A DNA stretch of 64,000 nt from Dendrophyllia cribrosa (lineage: Eukaryota > Cnidaria > Anthozoa > Scleractinia > Dendrophylliidae), in the NCBI GenBank assembly GCA_024195265.1, contig JAJLRJ010000002.1, positions 15,078,264 to 15,142,263 of the forward strand. The letters run 5' to 3'. Positions 58,001 to 64,000 of the stretch are shown here, piece by piece. The position numbers and the translations under genes were made by a program. The notes under the pieces are model-generated. The model did not search any database and was not told where the DNA came from. It saw only the letters and a list, made by a program, of their open reading frames with translations. Each line of letters begins with the position of its first letter. Position 1 is the stretch's first letter.

Positions 58001-61000
58001 TATTTCTTTTCTTTAATATTTCTGATGATTTACTCGAATGTCTTTCTCCTTACAGGAATTGGTGAATACGGCTGAAAGCCTTGTAAATGGCAACTTAGCC
58101 ATCCTTGATGATGGTGGCATGGAGAGGTATCAACAAACTGTAGAACAAGTGTCATCTATCAGTGATTTGGTGAGCTTGAAAATTTGTTTTTCTCAACTAA
58201 AGGCCTGGACACACTATGCAACTTTTCTTGCTTTGCTTGCTTGCAACAAGATTTTTTGGAGGTGCCACACGATACAATTTGTCGCGCGCGACGTCGCAAA
58301 AGTCATAGGTCTCGATTCTACTTGGACAACTGTTGTGCGCATCGTTGCAAAAAAAAGTTGCATCGTGTGTCCAGGCCTTAAAGTGCATATGAAGTAAAAA
58401 ACGAATTTCCATGGTTTGATAGTGCTTTACTTTCTTTATCTAAATTTGTGGGTTTCATCGAAAAGATCCTTCCCATTGTGAAATTATTCGGCTTGAAAGT
58501 TTTGAATTTTCCGCCAGAAAGTGTCTCTATCGAGCGCGCGGCCAAAGCTATTGTATTACAAGGCTGTGACGTAGAAAATACTTCAACTCACGAGTATCAT
58601 GGCGGCAAAGGAGAAGTCTTCGACCTCGGCGACTTTCTGTCTGTCTGACAGAGACTCTGTAGAAGACATAACTTCATTACAGTCTGACATTCTTTTGAAG
58701 AAATGGAACGAAACACACTGTGAGCATACAAAAGAACGAATCTCAAGTATTTCTATGTCATCAACACAATGGATATTGACAACTCGGCAGAAGCTGGCAT
58801 TTTGAGTGCTAGTCCTTCGTTAGAGCGAATTCTGCACCAAGGCTTGCTTGCACTGCCGTCTTTTATACTTTTGGACCTGATTTTTGCTATTGATTGAAAC
58901 GCTTTTAAGAAAAATTCTAATAAGACATTACAGTGGCAATTTTGTTAAGTATGATTCCAACAGATTTTTCACAGATATACTATCATCAACATCTTTTACT
59001 TTTTAGGCATCTCAACTTGAGAAATTGTTGCCGTCTGTGTTACCACAGTTCTATCAAGGCATGTTCTCTAAGGACAAAGCCAGCTCCGAACGAGCAAAAC
59101 AAAGTTGGCTGGAAGAAGTGAAAAAAGCAACAACTGTATCTCGTCTTCATCTTCTCCTTGGGATTTTAGATTCGACTGTGATTTGGGATTTATCAGCAGA
59201 AAATGTGGTAAGTTACTGTCTTTTTTTGCTTTTTTACGTCTAATATTCCGTTTCTTTTAGTAAATTGGGTTTCAGATTGTTTGGATTTTCATGTTAGCTG
59301 GAGTAGAAAAAAAGAAGATCGATCTGTTCCGCCATGTTTTTTGTTGGCCTGATCTAACTGCTGCTAAGTTTGCCTAATGGAACGGAAATCCAAAACCAGA
59401 TCTAATACTAATCTAAATTATTCACCTCTGATCGTGGATCATTAGGATTGCAATCTAAGATAAGTTTGTCCCTAAATATGTAACAGATAATTGATCGTAA
59501 ATCCGGATTGGCTTACAGAAGGTAACTTGTATCTCATGAAGGCAGCATAGATTACAATCAACTTCGGAGAAATGTTGAACGTTCATGGTTTTATTGGCCG
59601 CACTATAATTGTGCGGCTGGTGACGAAACCATGCAAACTTAAAAGGTGGTAACAAGGATGCTGCACATTACAACCATTCACAACTTTTTGTTCTTTGTCA
59701 GACACTGGCTGTGTTATGGAAACGTTTCTATTGGTTAGTTAATCCAACACAGCTCAAAACCTATTGTAGTTTTGTGCCTGGCCAAGGCTAGCCCCCCAAG
59801 CAGACGTCCTTAGGGCTTGTCACGATCTTTCCTCCCCCGCGTGGGGAAGAAGCGTGTAACGAGCACTGAAGACGTCTGTGTTGGAGGTTATGGCTTTGTA
59901 ACCACTGTTACAGTTACGTGGTTAACGTTTTTCTGTTTTCTTTTCCCTTTTTTGTTTCCCACAGCGTTGCAAGGTTTGCCGCTCCAAGGCGATTGGTCGA
60001 ACTCTGATACTGTGTGATGACTGTAATTTAGGTTTCCATCTTCAGTGTCTGCGGCCAGCATTATCTGAAGTGCCTGAGGGTCACTGGAGCTGTCCCATCT
60101 GCAAGGTAACGAGGGACCTTGAGCAACAAGAACGTCGACGTCCCGGGCATCACGAATGATAAGCGGAAGTAGATTATTTCCCTCTTTGCGTCTTCCGTGT
60201 TCATCGCGTCAGGTCACAGACGCAGACGTGAAAAGAAAAGCTTTTCAGTCGCTTCTCGTAACATTCCCTTTCTTAAAGTGCAACTAACCCCCAATAATGT
60301 TTTTCGCCAAACGAAATCTCCTAATTGTCCTGATTACCTGTGCGAAATTTTTTTTACCGTAGCATTTTTCCTTGATTTTTTATAATTTTTTAAAGTTTCA
60401 AATTTTGGCGGTTCTTTCGGCCACTACCGAGCAATGTGAAGAATGGGTCCGAGTTTTGTTTGGGCGTCTTGTGACGTCATCGAAGGAGATTGATTTTCAT
60501 GATGCGAAGAGCAAAGGAACTGTGGGCAAACACAAAAAAGGCATCGGACTTCACAAAATCCCTTTTTTGGCTTTTGAGTACCTTCCGCGTTAAAATGCCT
60601 TCACCTTTGTCGCTTCGCGGTGATATGCTTATGAGAACACGGCAAATGGTCTCCTTCGATGACGTCACAGCAAAGTTCGTACCCAGCTCCCACAAATGCT
60701 CGGTAATGGGGCAGAAGCACCCAACTTCAAACAGCTGTAGAAACGCTGGGATTTTATCAATTACGATAATTTTTTCGCGCAACTAATCAGGATAAACAGG
60801 AGATTTTATTTAGCGAAAGAAAAAAATTGGGGTTAGTTGCACTTTAAGGACCCCAACGAGTCTTACATCCCGTCCACAGGAATTAGTTTACGATCATTTG
60901 TTATTTGAAAATGAAGATTTTTATACTGTTAGGGTTCCATACTGTTGACGATTGTTAACGCACCTAAAAGTGGAGATTTTTTGAAAACGGTTAAAACAAA

Positions 61001-62889
61001 CAAAAAACACGTGTATCTCGTCCACATGTATACTTTCAAAAACGTTGACTTAACAATGCAACAAGTCACAACAAAGTAGCATTATCGATAGTTTTCATGC
61101 GGACAGATTGTAACACATAGGCGTGGGAGTGGCCTTACTCTTTGATTCGTAACACCTTTTAAGTCAACTGATAAAAATCAAGATATTCAAGCCTTAAACG
61201 GCCGATCTTTCACTCTCATATCTCGCTTAACCTTCACTAACATGCATTTGCTATGTTGTTTGTAGCCAACTGTGAGGCTTAGCAGCCGATCCAGCGCCAA
61301 GAGTTACAAAGAGGAAAGTTCAAGTGAAGCAGAAGATGAAAAAGACGAGGTACAGTTTACACCGGAAATTATGTAGTCCTGAATTCTTGTGATGAGATTT
61401 TTTTGTATTTATGTACAAGGGTCAAAGCATAAAAAAAGCAAACTTCATTTTGTTTTGTTTTTGGGAATTATTGAGAAACAAACGACAACAAATGTTTGAC
61501 TGTATTTAAAGTCAACTCTCGCCATAACGGACACCTGGACCACGAATTGGTGGCTCTAATAGCGGGAATAAGAGCGGTTTTCACTTGCGTGTCGCAAAAT
61601 CAAAACCAAGGTAATCACTCTGGCCAATCACAACAAAGTAAATCCCTTCAATGAACCAATCAGAACTCGGCCAAGTACATGCAGCCGGCGCCAAGCGCGG
61701 GAAAACGCGTGCGAGCAAGTCGCGATTGGTTTTGGTTTGTCTTCTGATTGGTTGAGAAAGTGGCGCGAGCGTAGCAAAGCAAAACCAAAGCAATTGCGAA
61801 ATTAATTTCGACACTCAATTGAAGACCGCTCTGTTTACAGTAAATCGTATTTCCCGGGACTTCGTGTCCGTAGCAACGGGTTGTCCGTTATAGTGAGGTG
61901 TCTGCATGGTGAGAGTTGACTTTAACGTGCTGTTCGTTGTCGATTCACCAGACCAGTGAAGCGAGCTTGGGAGAATTTGAGGAGAGTTCTTCAGAGGATG
62001 AATCTGATGAGCATGAAGATTACTGTCACACCTGCGGGGAAGATGGTGACTTAATCTGCTGCGACACGTGTCCTTTGGTGTTCCATAAAGACTGTCATCA
62101 GCCCCCTCTAAGGCACATACCTCGGTAAGCACGTGTTAATCACGCCTGTATCACTTGTCATTCGTGCAAATATCACATGTTATATAAACAGTAAACACGT
62201 GTTAGTCATACCAGTATCACATCATTCACATGTCAAGCGTGCAAACATCGCGTGTTGTATTAATAGCGACCTTCAGATTTGACTACGAGTACGAAATCGA
62301 GTACGAGTACGACTTTGGAATTTCGAGATAATTGTATCCACCGAACTGTAACTCCTTCCTGTTGCTGACTAACACGTAAATAAACGTTAGGGATAAGATT
62401 GGTGTGATAATTAAGTATATGAGGCACACGAATTTGGTTTTAAAACTCGTACTCGTACTTAATCTCGTACTCGTAGTCCAATCTGAAGGTCGCTAATAAT
62501 GGTAATAGGACTGAGTGGAGTCCAATTCGGTCTGTAATCATACGAGTGATTAACAAAATCAGATGACGCGTAGCGGGAGTTAGATTTGTTAATTATGAGT
62601 ATGATTTACTGCCATAGTGATTGTATTAAATGATGTGATTGGTTCATGAAACTGTCCGATTACAACTTAGCATGTAAATTAGACGAAAATACAGAGGTTT
62701 ATGAACCAATCATATTTGAGGAAATTGTAATAGTTATGATTAAATACTGATCATTCCATGTTGTGTATTTATCACGAGCTGTTTTAAAATCACGCTCTTA
62801 TTCAGCCTGTCTGTTCTTTTGCAGAGGAGCATGGAGTTGTTGGCAGTGTCGCCAGCCAAAGAACAAGAAACAGAAGGGAAATCTGCGAG
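30157..62889 (+). CDS. BAZ1B: BAZ1B/WSTF-like chromatin remodeling subunit, 29 exons seen, C-terminus beyond window
   Basis: Exons: 30157-30269, 31481-31653, 32364-32463, 35955-36015, 37988-38059, 39177-39253, 39644-39743, 40647-40715, 41222-42010, 42702-42856, 43193-43357, 44149-44194, 44280-44451, 44901-45004, 45245-45436, 52542-52630, 52833-52950, 53278-53308, 54170-54374, 55365-55395, 56029-56333, 56856-57008, 57821-57890, 58056-58169, 59007-59207, 59965-60105, 61266-61349, 61952-62124, 62825-62889. All phases agree; 4168 nt, 1389 codons. Domains: WAC (about 1-128), a linker with SPSSDKEN as in human WSTF, a Lys/Ser-rich stretch (exon 9), DDT (about 645-720), WHIM1 (about 780-830), a charged coiled coil (825-955), WHIM2 (IGYDRNNSRYWVF), and two PHD fingers (1236-1282, 1333-1378). 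Family role: partner of ISWI/SMARCA5 in the WICH complex; the vertebrate WAC region also has reported H2A.X Tyr kinase activity. BAZ1A is less likely because the WAC end aligns with WSTF without gaps by memory. The final bromodomain is not seen. Confidence 0.88.
30907..31100 (+). mobile_element. 5'-truncated LINE 3' end
   Basis: The frame over 30916-31028 reads SFFPRTTRDWNGLP then, past a stop, SHAPFPLSKPTL. This is the usual C-terminal sequence of LINE reverse transcriptase ORFs. One internal stop; the rest of the element is missing. BAZ1B intron 1. Confidence 0.7.
31761..31796 (+). other. BAZ1B: Possible 36-nt cassette exon in BAZ1B intron 2
   Basis: The acceptor TTCCTTTAG and the strong donor GTGAGT frame 36 nt with no stop and matching phase on both sides, so inclusion would add 12 residues to the WAC domain. 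Direct joining of exons 2 and 3 aligns better with human WSTF by memory, so this would be alternative or chance. Confidence 0.3.
32047..32223. mobile_element. 177-bp hAT-like MITE, sister copy of 26987-27164
   Basis: CAGGGGTTTCAATA at the left end, TATTGAAAGTCCTG at the right, and a perfect 6-bp duplication CTTACC (32041-32046, 32224-32229). The interior is nearly the same as the copy in BRD10 intron 1, in the same orientation. Confidence 0.85.
32233..32320 (+). repeat. SINE tail remnant
   Basis: The TTCATGCTACAGAAACC context followed by ATGAGATGGCTCATATAAGT resembles the 3' tail of coral tRNA-SINEs as remembered. No head is present. Confidence 0.35.
32928..34076. mobile_element. 1.15-kb element with GGGATTCTGACAGG ends
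   Basis: The left GGGATTCTGACAGGGTGCGG is inverted at the right as CGCATCCTGTCAGAATCCC. GTGCGGGA-type motifs repeat at both subtermini (32940-33015 and 33975-34050). A 71-codon frame at 33716-33931 (basic, starting MSEKRQLKSY) has no recognised homology. BAZ1B intron 3. Confidence 0.7.
34141..34440 (-). mobile_element. LINE ORF C-terminal fragment
   Basis: The minus-strand frame reads LHFTGHCWRSKDELASD, LLWNPSHG, VGRPSCTYIDKLVDDTGC and VMQDRKGW, the standard C-terminus found after the reverse transcriptase in many marine LINEs. Truncated on both sides; it ends in a stop. BAZ1B intron 3. Confidence 0.75.
34491..34636. repeat. Hairpin repeat
   Basis: AGGTAATCATACGGTTT and a segment ending ATTTGCACAAGTGAG pair with the right arm running to ATATGATTACTT. 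Arms of about 60 nt. From 34640 to 35608 (BAZ1B intron 3) no coding sequence or clear repeat was recognised apart from three TAATG units near 34754. Confidence 0.65.
35609..35828. repeat. Inverted-repeat element containing a 20-bp tandem repeat
   Basis: Outer: TAATAATTATACATGAAAAA and the inverse at 35806-35828. Inner: three 20-bp units of the type TTTGCACTGGTGTTACAC at 35711-35770. BAZ1B intron 3, just upstream of exon 4. Confidence 0.7.
36103..36371. repeat. MITE with AGGCTGGTTTCGACTAGC ends
   Basis: The left AGGCTGGTTTCGACTAGC pairs with the right CACTAGTGGGAACCAGCC. Inside are GCAGAGTCAGAGTCGGAAGC and an inverse-like CTTCCGACTCTGCTTCTGC. End motif related to 27175-27358. BAZ1B intron 4. 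Confidence 0.65.
36656..37768. mobile_element. 1.1-kb element with GGCCGATA-type subterminal repeats
   Basis: The left segment (GGATCATGTG, then AGTCTCGGCCAACTGTCGAC, then CGATATAT) is inverted at the right (ATATCGGTCGACATTTGGCC, then ATATGATCC). The left subterminus (36700-36830) holds many short units of the type TTGGTCGATAGTTGGCCGAT. No transposase ORF. BAZ1B intron 4. Confidence 0.7.
38635..38968. repeat. Inverted-repeat element
   Basis: AAGTAGTTGTTTTTGCAGCT and GCTGCTTATACT on the left are inverse to AGTATAAGCAGTTCTGGTAG and GAAAAAAACTACTT on the right. BAZ1B intron 5. Confidence 0.6.
40192..40619. repeat. MITE with TACAGTGGAACCCCGCC ends
   Basis: The left TACAGTGGAACCCCGCC and GGTCACC pair with the right GGTGACCGTATTAACGGCGT then TCCACTGTA. 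The inside repeats TAATACGGCCA-like motifs in both orientations. BAZ1B intron 7. Confidence 0.75.
43522..43810. mobile_element. Probable member of the CAGGGG...CCTG MITE family, in a C tract
   Basis: CAGGGGTCTCAATA at the left and TTATTGAAACTCCTG at the right match the ends of 26987-27164. Both sides are C-runs, so a C-rich target duplication cannot be resolved. C tracts also lie at 43496-43521 and 43811-43843. BAZ1B intron 11. Confidence 0.6.
44280..45436 (+). other. BAZ1B: DDT and WHIM1 coding exons 13-15
   Basis: Exon 13 has IAMLVEFVHTFQDLL; exon 14 has DNLSEALVSG and LLSRILVIFLQILLQ, the DDT helices. Exon 15 leads to NLTPEEKLK, which continues in exon 16 as ILVILCHEVL, the WHIM1 signature. 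These segments bind the ISWI ATPase in family members. Confidence 0.8.
46315..46630 (+). repeat. Dispersed repeat, inverted partner of 63045-63360
   Basis: GTAATGATCCGTATAAGAAG, GGCAATGCACGATGGAATGT, GTGATCTCATTGGCCTAGAC and AAGCACGAACATTTCCTAAA all recur in inverse order and orientation at 63045-63360. BAZ1B intron 15. Identity unknown. Confidence 0.75.
46970..47850 (+). repeat. Two tandem 453-bp units with tRNA-like heads
   Basis: At 46998 and 47451 the unit starts CGATGGCGCAAGTGGTTAAG (matches the pol III A box), followed about 45 nt later by GGTTCGAGTC or GGTTCAAACC (B box), then a T-run that could end pol III transcription. After that, AACGAAAGATTTGGAAATGC and GTGAAATCAACAACCT-type sequence are shared. 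A pairing TTCGATG with CGTCGAT resembles an acceptor stem. A third, decayed start is at 48107. Best read as a tRNA-derived SINE-like family in BAZ1B intron 15; a real tRNA is not excluded. Confidence 0.6.
49006..49470. repeat. Perfect 19-bp inverted repeat bracketing an ORF
   Basis: AAATTGACTAGCATATTAA at 49006-49024 and its exact inverse at 49452-49470. The 427 bp between contain the antisense ORF 49137-49445. The right arm is 6 bp from the ORF start codon. BAZ1B intron 15. Confidence 0.85.
49137..49445 (-). CDS. 102-aa predicted single-pass membrane protein, unknown
   Basis: Unrecognised. An ATG-started ORF, antisense within BAZ1B intron 15. Residues 5-27 are a strong hydrophobic span (VVYFVLSMVILVVAILLLVL) followed by CRRRC, which by the positive-inside rule puts the C-terminus in the cytosol. 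The remaining 70 residues are mixed, with prolines (VEVPADPGNFVPPANVPDW), a YYMGSLYSLV stretch and an acidic end. No splice partners are needed. It could be a small intronic gene, a piece of a mobile element, or a chance frame; the compositionally normal sequence and sharp topology argue mildly for a real gene. Confidence 0.4.
   Translation of the reverse strand: MSSVSLVVYFVLSMVILVVAILLLVLCRRRCLSQHAQEVEVPADPGNFVPPANVPDWVRSPRELLHHYYMGSLYSLVRETARRYFPTNGLDGPNEQVDLGIV
49490..49962. repeat. TTCTC pentanucleotide array with a GTCTC variant block
   Basis: About 470 bp of almost pure TTCTC units; 49891-49930 holds eight consecutive GTCTC units. The plus strand is nearly all pyrimidine, so BAZ1B pre-mRNA would carry a UUCUC tract. 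The two long open frames (Leu/Ser/Phe and Arg/Glu repeats) are by-products. Confidence 0.95.
50016..50055. repeat. TTTC tetranucleotide run
   Basis: About nine TTTC units, followed by a G-rich stretch of GGAGGAGGTGGGGGGA type (50070-50130). BAZ1B intron 15, next to the pentanucleotide array. Confidence 0.85.
51068..51183. repeat. Hairpin repeat
   Basis: TTGTGAAACAAATGGCCCTA then AGGCAC pairs with GTGCCTTAGGGTCATTTGTT then TCAAC. Preceded by GTGAAACCCCGCC, similar to the end of the 40192-40619 family. BAZ1B intron 15. Confidence 0.55.
51757..52215. repeat. Degraded GGTTGTTCGAAAGC element, split by a MITE
   Basis: The left end GGGCCCGGTTGTTCGAAAGC and right-side GACGCTAATCCTGGGTTAAC are remnants of the family seen at 4848-4969. 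It is interrupted by 51879-52116. Confidence 0.5.
51879..52116. mobile_element. MITE with G/C homopolymer subtermini and TTAAA target duplication
   Basis: The ends CATGGGCGTAGG and CCTAGCTACGCCCCTG are approximate inverses. TTAAA occurs on both sides (51874-51878, 52117-52121). Inside is a G-run (51891-51916) and a C tract of over 50 (52030-52086). BAZ1B intron 15. Confidence 0.65.
55128..55321. repeat. MITE with TAAGCCTGGCT ends
   Basis: The left TAAGCCTGGCTAAACA is matched by right CCGGGGCTTA. The interior has many CAACATTGTTG-type short palindromes. BAZ1B intron 19. Confidence 0.55.
56425..56712. repeat. Dispersed AACCAATCA-type repeat, copy 3
   Basis: From GACCGGTTTTAATTGAGTG to CACTCAATTGAAAACTGCTC, with GCGCCACTTTCTCAACCAAT and CTGCGCTTGGTGCCAGC inside. 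Terminal parts are inverse-related. BAZ1B intron 21, same orientation as copy 2. Confidence 0.75.
57085..57440. repeat. Dispersed repeat shared with 19659-20013
   Basis: TTTCCATGCTATATCGCCAA, AGTGCAGGATTGCAAGGATG, CTCCTGGCCATAATCAC and TTTAGCCGGGACAG occur in the same order and orientation at 19659-20013 in BRD10 intron 4. BAZ1B intron 22. Confidence 0.75.
58198..58381. repeat. MITE with AAGGCCTGGACACAC ends
   Basis: The left AAGGCCTGGACACACTATGC and AACTTTT pair with the right AAAGTTGCATCGTGTGTCCA then GGCCTTA. GC-rich centre with TCGCGCGCGACG. BAZ1B intron 24. Confidence 0.75.
59799..59879. repeat. Short AGACGTC inverted repeat
   Basis: CAGACGTCCT, GCTTGTCACG and CCCCCGCG on the left, with CGTGTAACGAGC and AGACGTCTG on the right. 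81 bp. BAZ1B intron 25. Confidence 0.5.
60272..60848. repeat. 577-bp inverted-repeat element, CTTAAAGTGCAACTAACCCC ends
   Basis: The right end GGGGTTAGTTGCACTTTAAG is the exact inverse of the left. Inner parts CTCCTAATTGTCCTGATTA and TAATCAGGATAAACAGGAG also pair. Contains TGACGTCATC twice in opposite arms. BAZ1B intron 26. Confidence 0.8.
61508..61923. repeat. AAAGTCAACTCTCGCC element with a nested repeat
   Basis: The left AAAGTCAACTCTCGCC then ATAACGGACACCT is inverse to the right AGGTGTCTGCATGGTGAGAG then TTGACTTT. It is interrupted by 61572-61832. It ends 28 bp before exon 28. Confidence 0.75.
61572..61832. repeat. Dispersed AACCAATCA-type repeat, copy 4 (inverse orientation)
   Basis: GAGCGGTTTTCACTTGCGTG at the left; GCGCCAAGCGCGGGAAAAC, GCGATTGGTTTTGGTTTG and GATTGGTTGAGAAAGTGGCG inside; CACTCAATTGAAGACCGCTC at the right. 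Inverse of copies 2 and 3. Confidence 0.75.
62264..62497. repeat. MITE with TAGCGACCTTCAGATTTG ends
   Basis: The right CAATCTGAAGGTCGCTA is the inverse of the left. The arms are built of ACGAGTACGA-type 6-bp steps. BAZ1B intron 28. Confidence 0.8.
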
Positions 62890-63044
62890 GTATTCAGTTT
62901 AAGTAATGCTTCACATAAGAACTATAGTAAACTTCATTGTTCTGCGGCAATGGCTCTTTCCCACATAGAATATCTTTGATTTTAAGAATAGAGGAGGGGC
63001 TGATGGTTCATAATTATATTTCATTATAAAAATACAGAAAATCC

Positions 63045-63360
63045 ATTTGCGTCAAGTATATTTTAGGAAATGTTCGTGCTTAACCGATCAGAATAGCAGA
63101 AGACAATAGCTACTAATTTTGCTTCTTTGATGAAGTTCCCCAAATACAATATCTTTTAAAAATTGCATGTTGTGCGATTGGGTCTCAAAATACTTGAAAC
63201 CTTAAAAATTTAGACTTTATGCACCTTGAACCTTAATTTTTAAGCGGTTTTTGAGTCTAGGCCAATGAGATCACTAGTTGTAACAATGAAAATAGTTGAC
63301 ATTCCATCGTGCATTGCCGTTCAGCACTATCCTTCTTATGCGGATCATTACTTAAATTCG
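63045..63360 (-). repeat. Dispersed repeat, inverse partner of 46315-46630
   Basis: GGAAATGTTCGTGCTTA, GTCTAGGCCAATGAGATCAC, ACATTCCATCGTGCATTGCC and CTTATGCGGATCATTAC are the inverse of the copy in intron 15. Clearly diverged but collinear. Confidence 0.75.
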
Positions 63361-63602
63361 ATGAAATGACGCTGTCAGTGAATATGAATTTATTTTCTTA
63401 AATTTTGACCAGTATCTGAGGTGTAGTGGTTTGGTGACAGCTTTCTTGAACTACTGCTCTCAAACTCATTTATAATTTATGACGAAAACACAAAGGAAAT
63501 CACTACCGCGAAGGAGGTTTGGATACCCGGTCTTAATTTGCATAGATTTTGGCGATTTAACTCCTTCGTTTTCTCCGCATTTAATGATCAGTTTAAGAAG
63601 CT

Positions 63603-63749
63603 ATATCAAACACTCGAAAGAGTGTTTCATCATTTATCCAAACACCACTAAGTGGGTTAAAAAAAACTCGGCTGCGCCTCGTTTTTCAATGACCCACTTC
63701 TCAGTGTTTGGAAATTCTAATGGAAACACTCTTCCTCGTGTTTGATATA
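63603..63749. repeat. MITE with ATATCAAACACTCG ends
   Basis: ATATCAAACACTCGAAAGAG then TGTTTC pairs with GAAACACTCTTCCTCGTGTT then TGATAT. Inner AAGTGGGTTAAAAAAA and CAATGACCCACTT also pair. Confidence 0.7.
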
Positions 63750-64000
63750 TTACTTGAATAGATTCAACAAGGGCTTGATAATATATATAAATAGCCTAAC
63801 AGCGAAGCTCTCTGAATTCTTCCAACCATCATATAACTTAATTATTCAAAGTTCAAACCTTTTTAAATGGACGCCAAAAATACACAATATAGAACAGAAA
63901 GCTGATGATTAGCTTAACTAAGGTGAAAAGGTCAGAAACACAAGAATTAAATTTAAAGGAGTTTAGCTCCAAACAAATGCTTCGACGATCTACTAGCTTT

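Larger units (their letters stand above)
59965..62889 (+). other. BAZ1B: Tandem PHD finger coding exons 26-29
   Basis: PHD1 in exon 26: CKVC, LCDDC, HLQC and CPIC give the C4HC3 pattern. Exon 27 and the start of exon 28 are an acidic Ser/Glu linker. PHD2 in exons 28-29: CHTC, ICCDTC, FHKDC, then WSCWQC across the splice junction. PHD2 has the EDGDLICCD form typical of fingers that read unmodified histone H3 tails in other families. Confidence 0.85.
62890..64000. other. BAZ1B: BAZ1B intron 29 (incomplete)
   Basis: After the donor at 62890 no in-phase exon with bromodomain character was found. The stretch holds the inverted repeat copy 63045-63360 and the MITE 63603-63749. The remaining exons should lie past the right edge. 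Confidence 0.6.

Noticed and set aside
62890..64000. BAZ1B bromodomain exons
   Set aside because: Searched for an acceptor followed by bromodomain-like sequence in the required phase; none seen, so not annotated.

Overview
This is a eukaryotic, metazoan genome window. All three real genes are split by GT-AG introns, the background is AT-rich, and introns and spacers are packed with short inverted-repeat (MITE-like) elements, tRNA-derived SINEs and LINE scraps. The repeat style, with many perfect palindromes ending in motifs such as GGCCCGGTTGTTC or ACAGTCAAACCTC, looks like a reef-building coral or a close anthozoan. That is recall, not a search result.

Layout. On the minus strand, 2463-7240 is a complete 3-exon p24/TMED cargo-receptor gene (222 aa). 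Also on the minus strand, 10831-29475 is a 12-exon gene for a 1657-aa bromodomain protein matching BRD10 (KIAA2026). From 30157 to the right edge, on the plus strand, is a BAZ1B/WSTF-like gene with 29 exons recognised (1389 codons); its C-terminal bromodomain should lie beyond the window. All exon joins given here were checked for reading phase by hand.

BRD10 and BAZ1B are head to head, with 681 bp between their start codons, so they probably share a bidirectional promoter; two E2F-type TTTCCCGC motifs lie just upstream of BAZ1B. Both predicted proteins combine a bromodomain (expected but not seen for BAZ1B) with a DDT/WHIM-like core, the module by which BAZ-type proteins bind ISWI remodelers. 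The pair may therefore be two related chromatin subunits under shared control. The coral-type BAZ1B carries two PHD fingers where I recall the human protein having one.

The introns hold the mobile DNA. BRD10 intron 3 contains a 3.5-kb integrase-encoding DNA transposon (21463-24948). Its single ORF was split by an 854-bp second element flanked by a 6-bp target duplication; removing the insert and one duplication copy leaves an uninterrupted frame by length. At least four elements here share CAGG...CCTG ends and perfect 6-bp target duplications. BAZ1B intron 15 (7.1 kb) contains tandem tRNA-like units, a 470-bp TTCTC array, and a 102-codon antisense membrane-protein ORF bracketed by a perfect 19-bp inverted repeat. 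No CRISPR array, rRNA or clear functional tRNA gene was seen.
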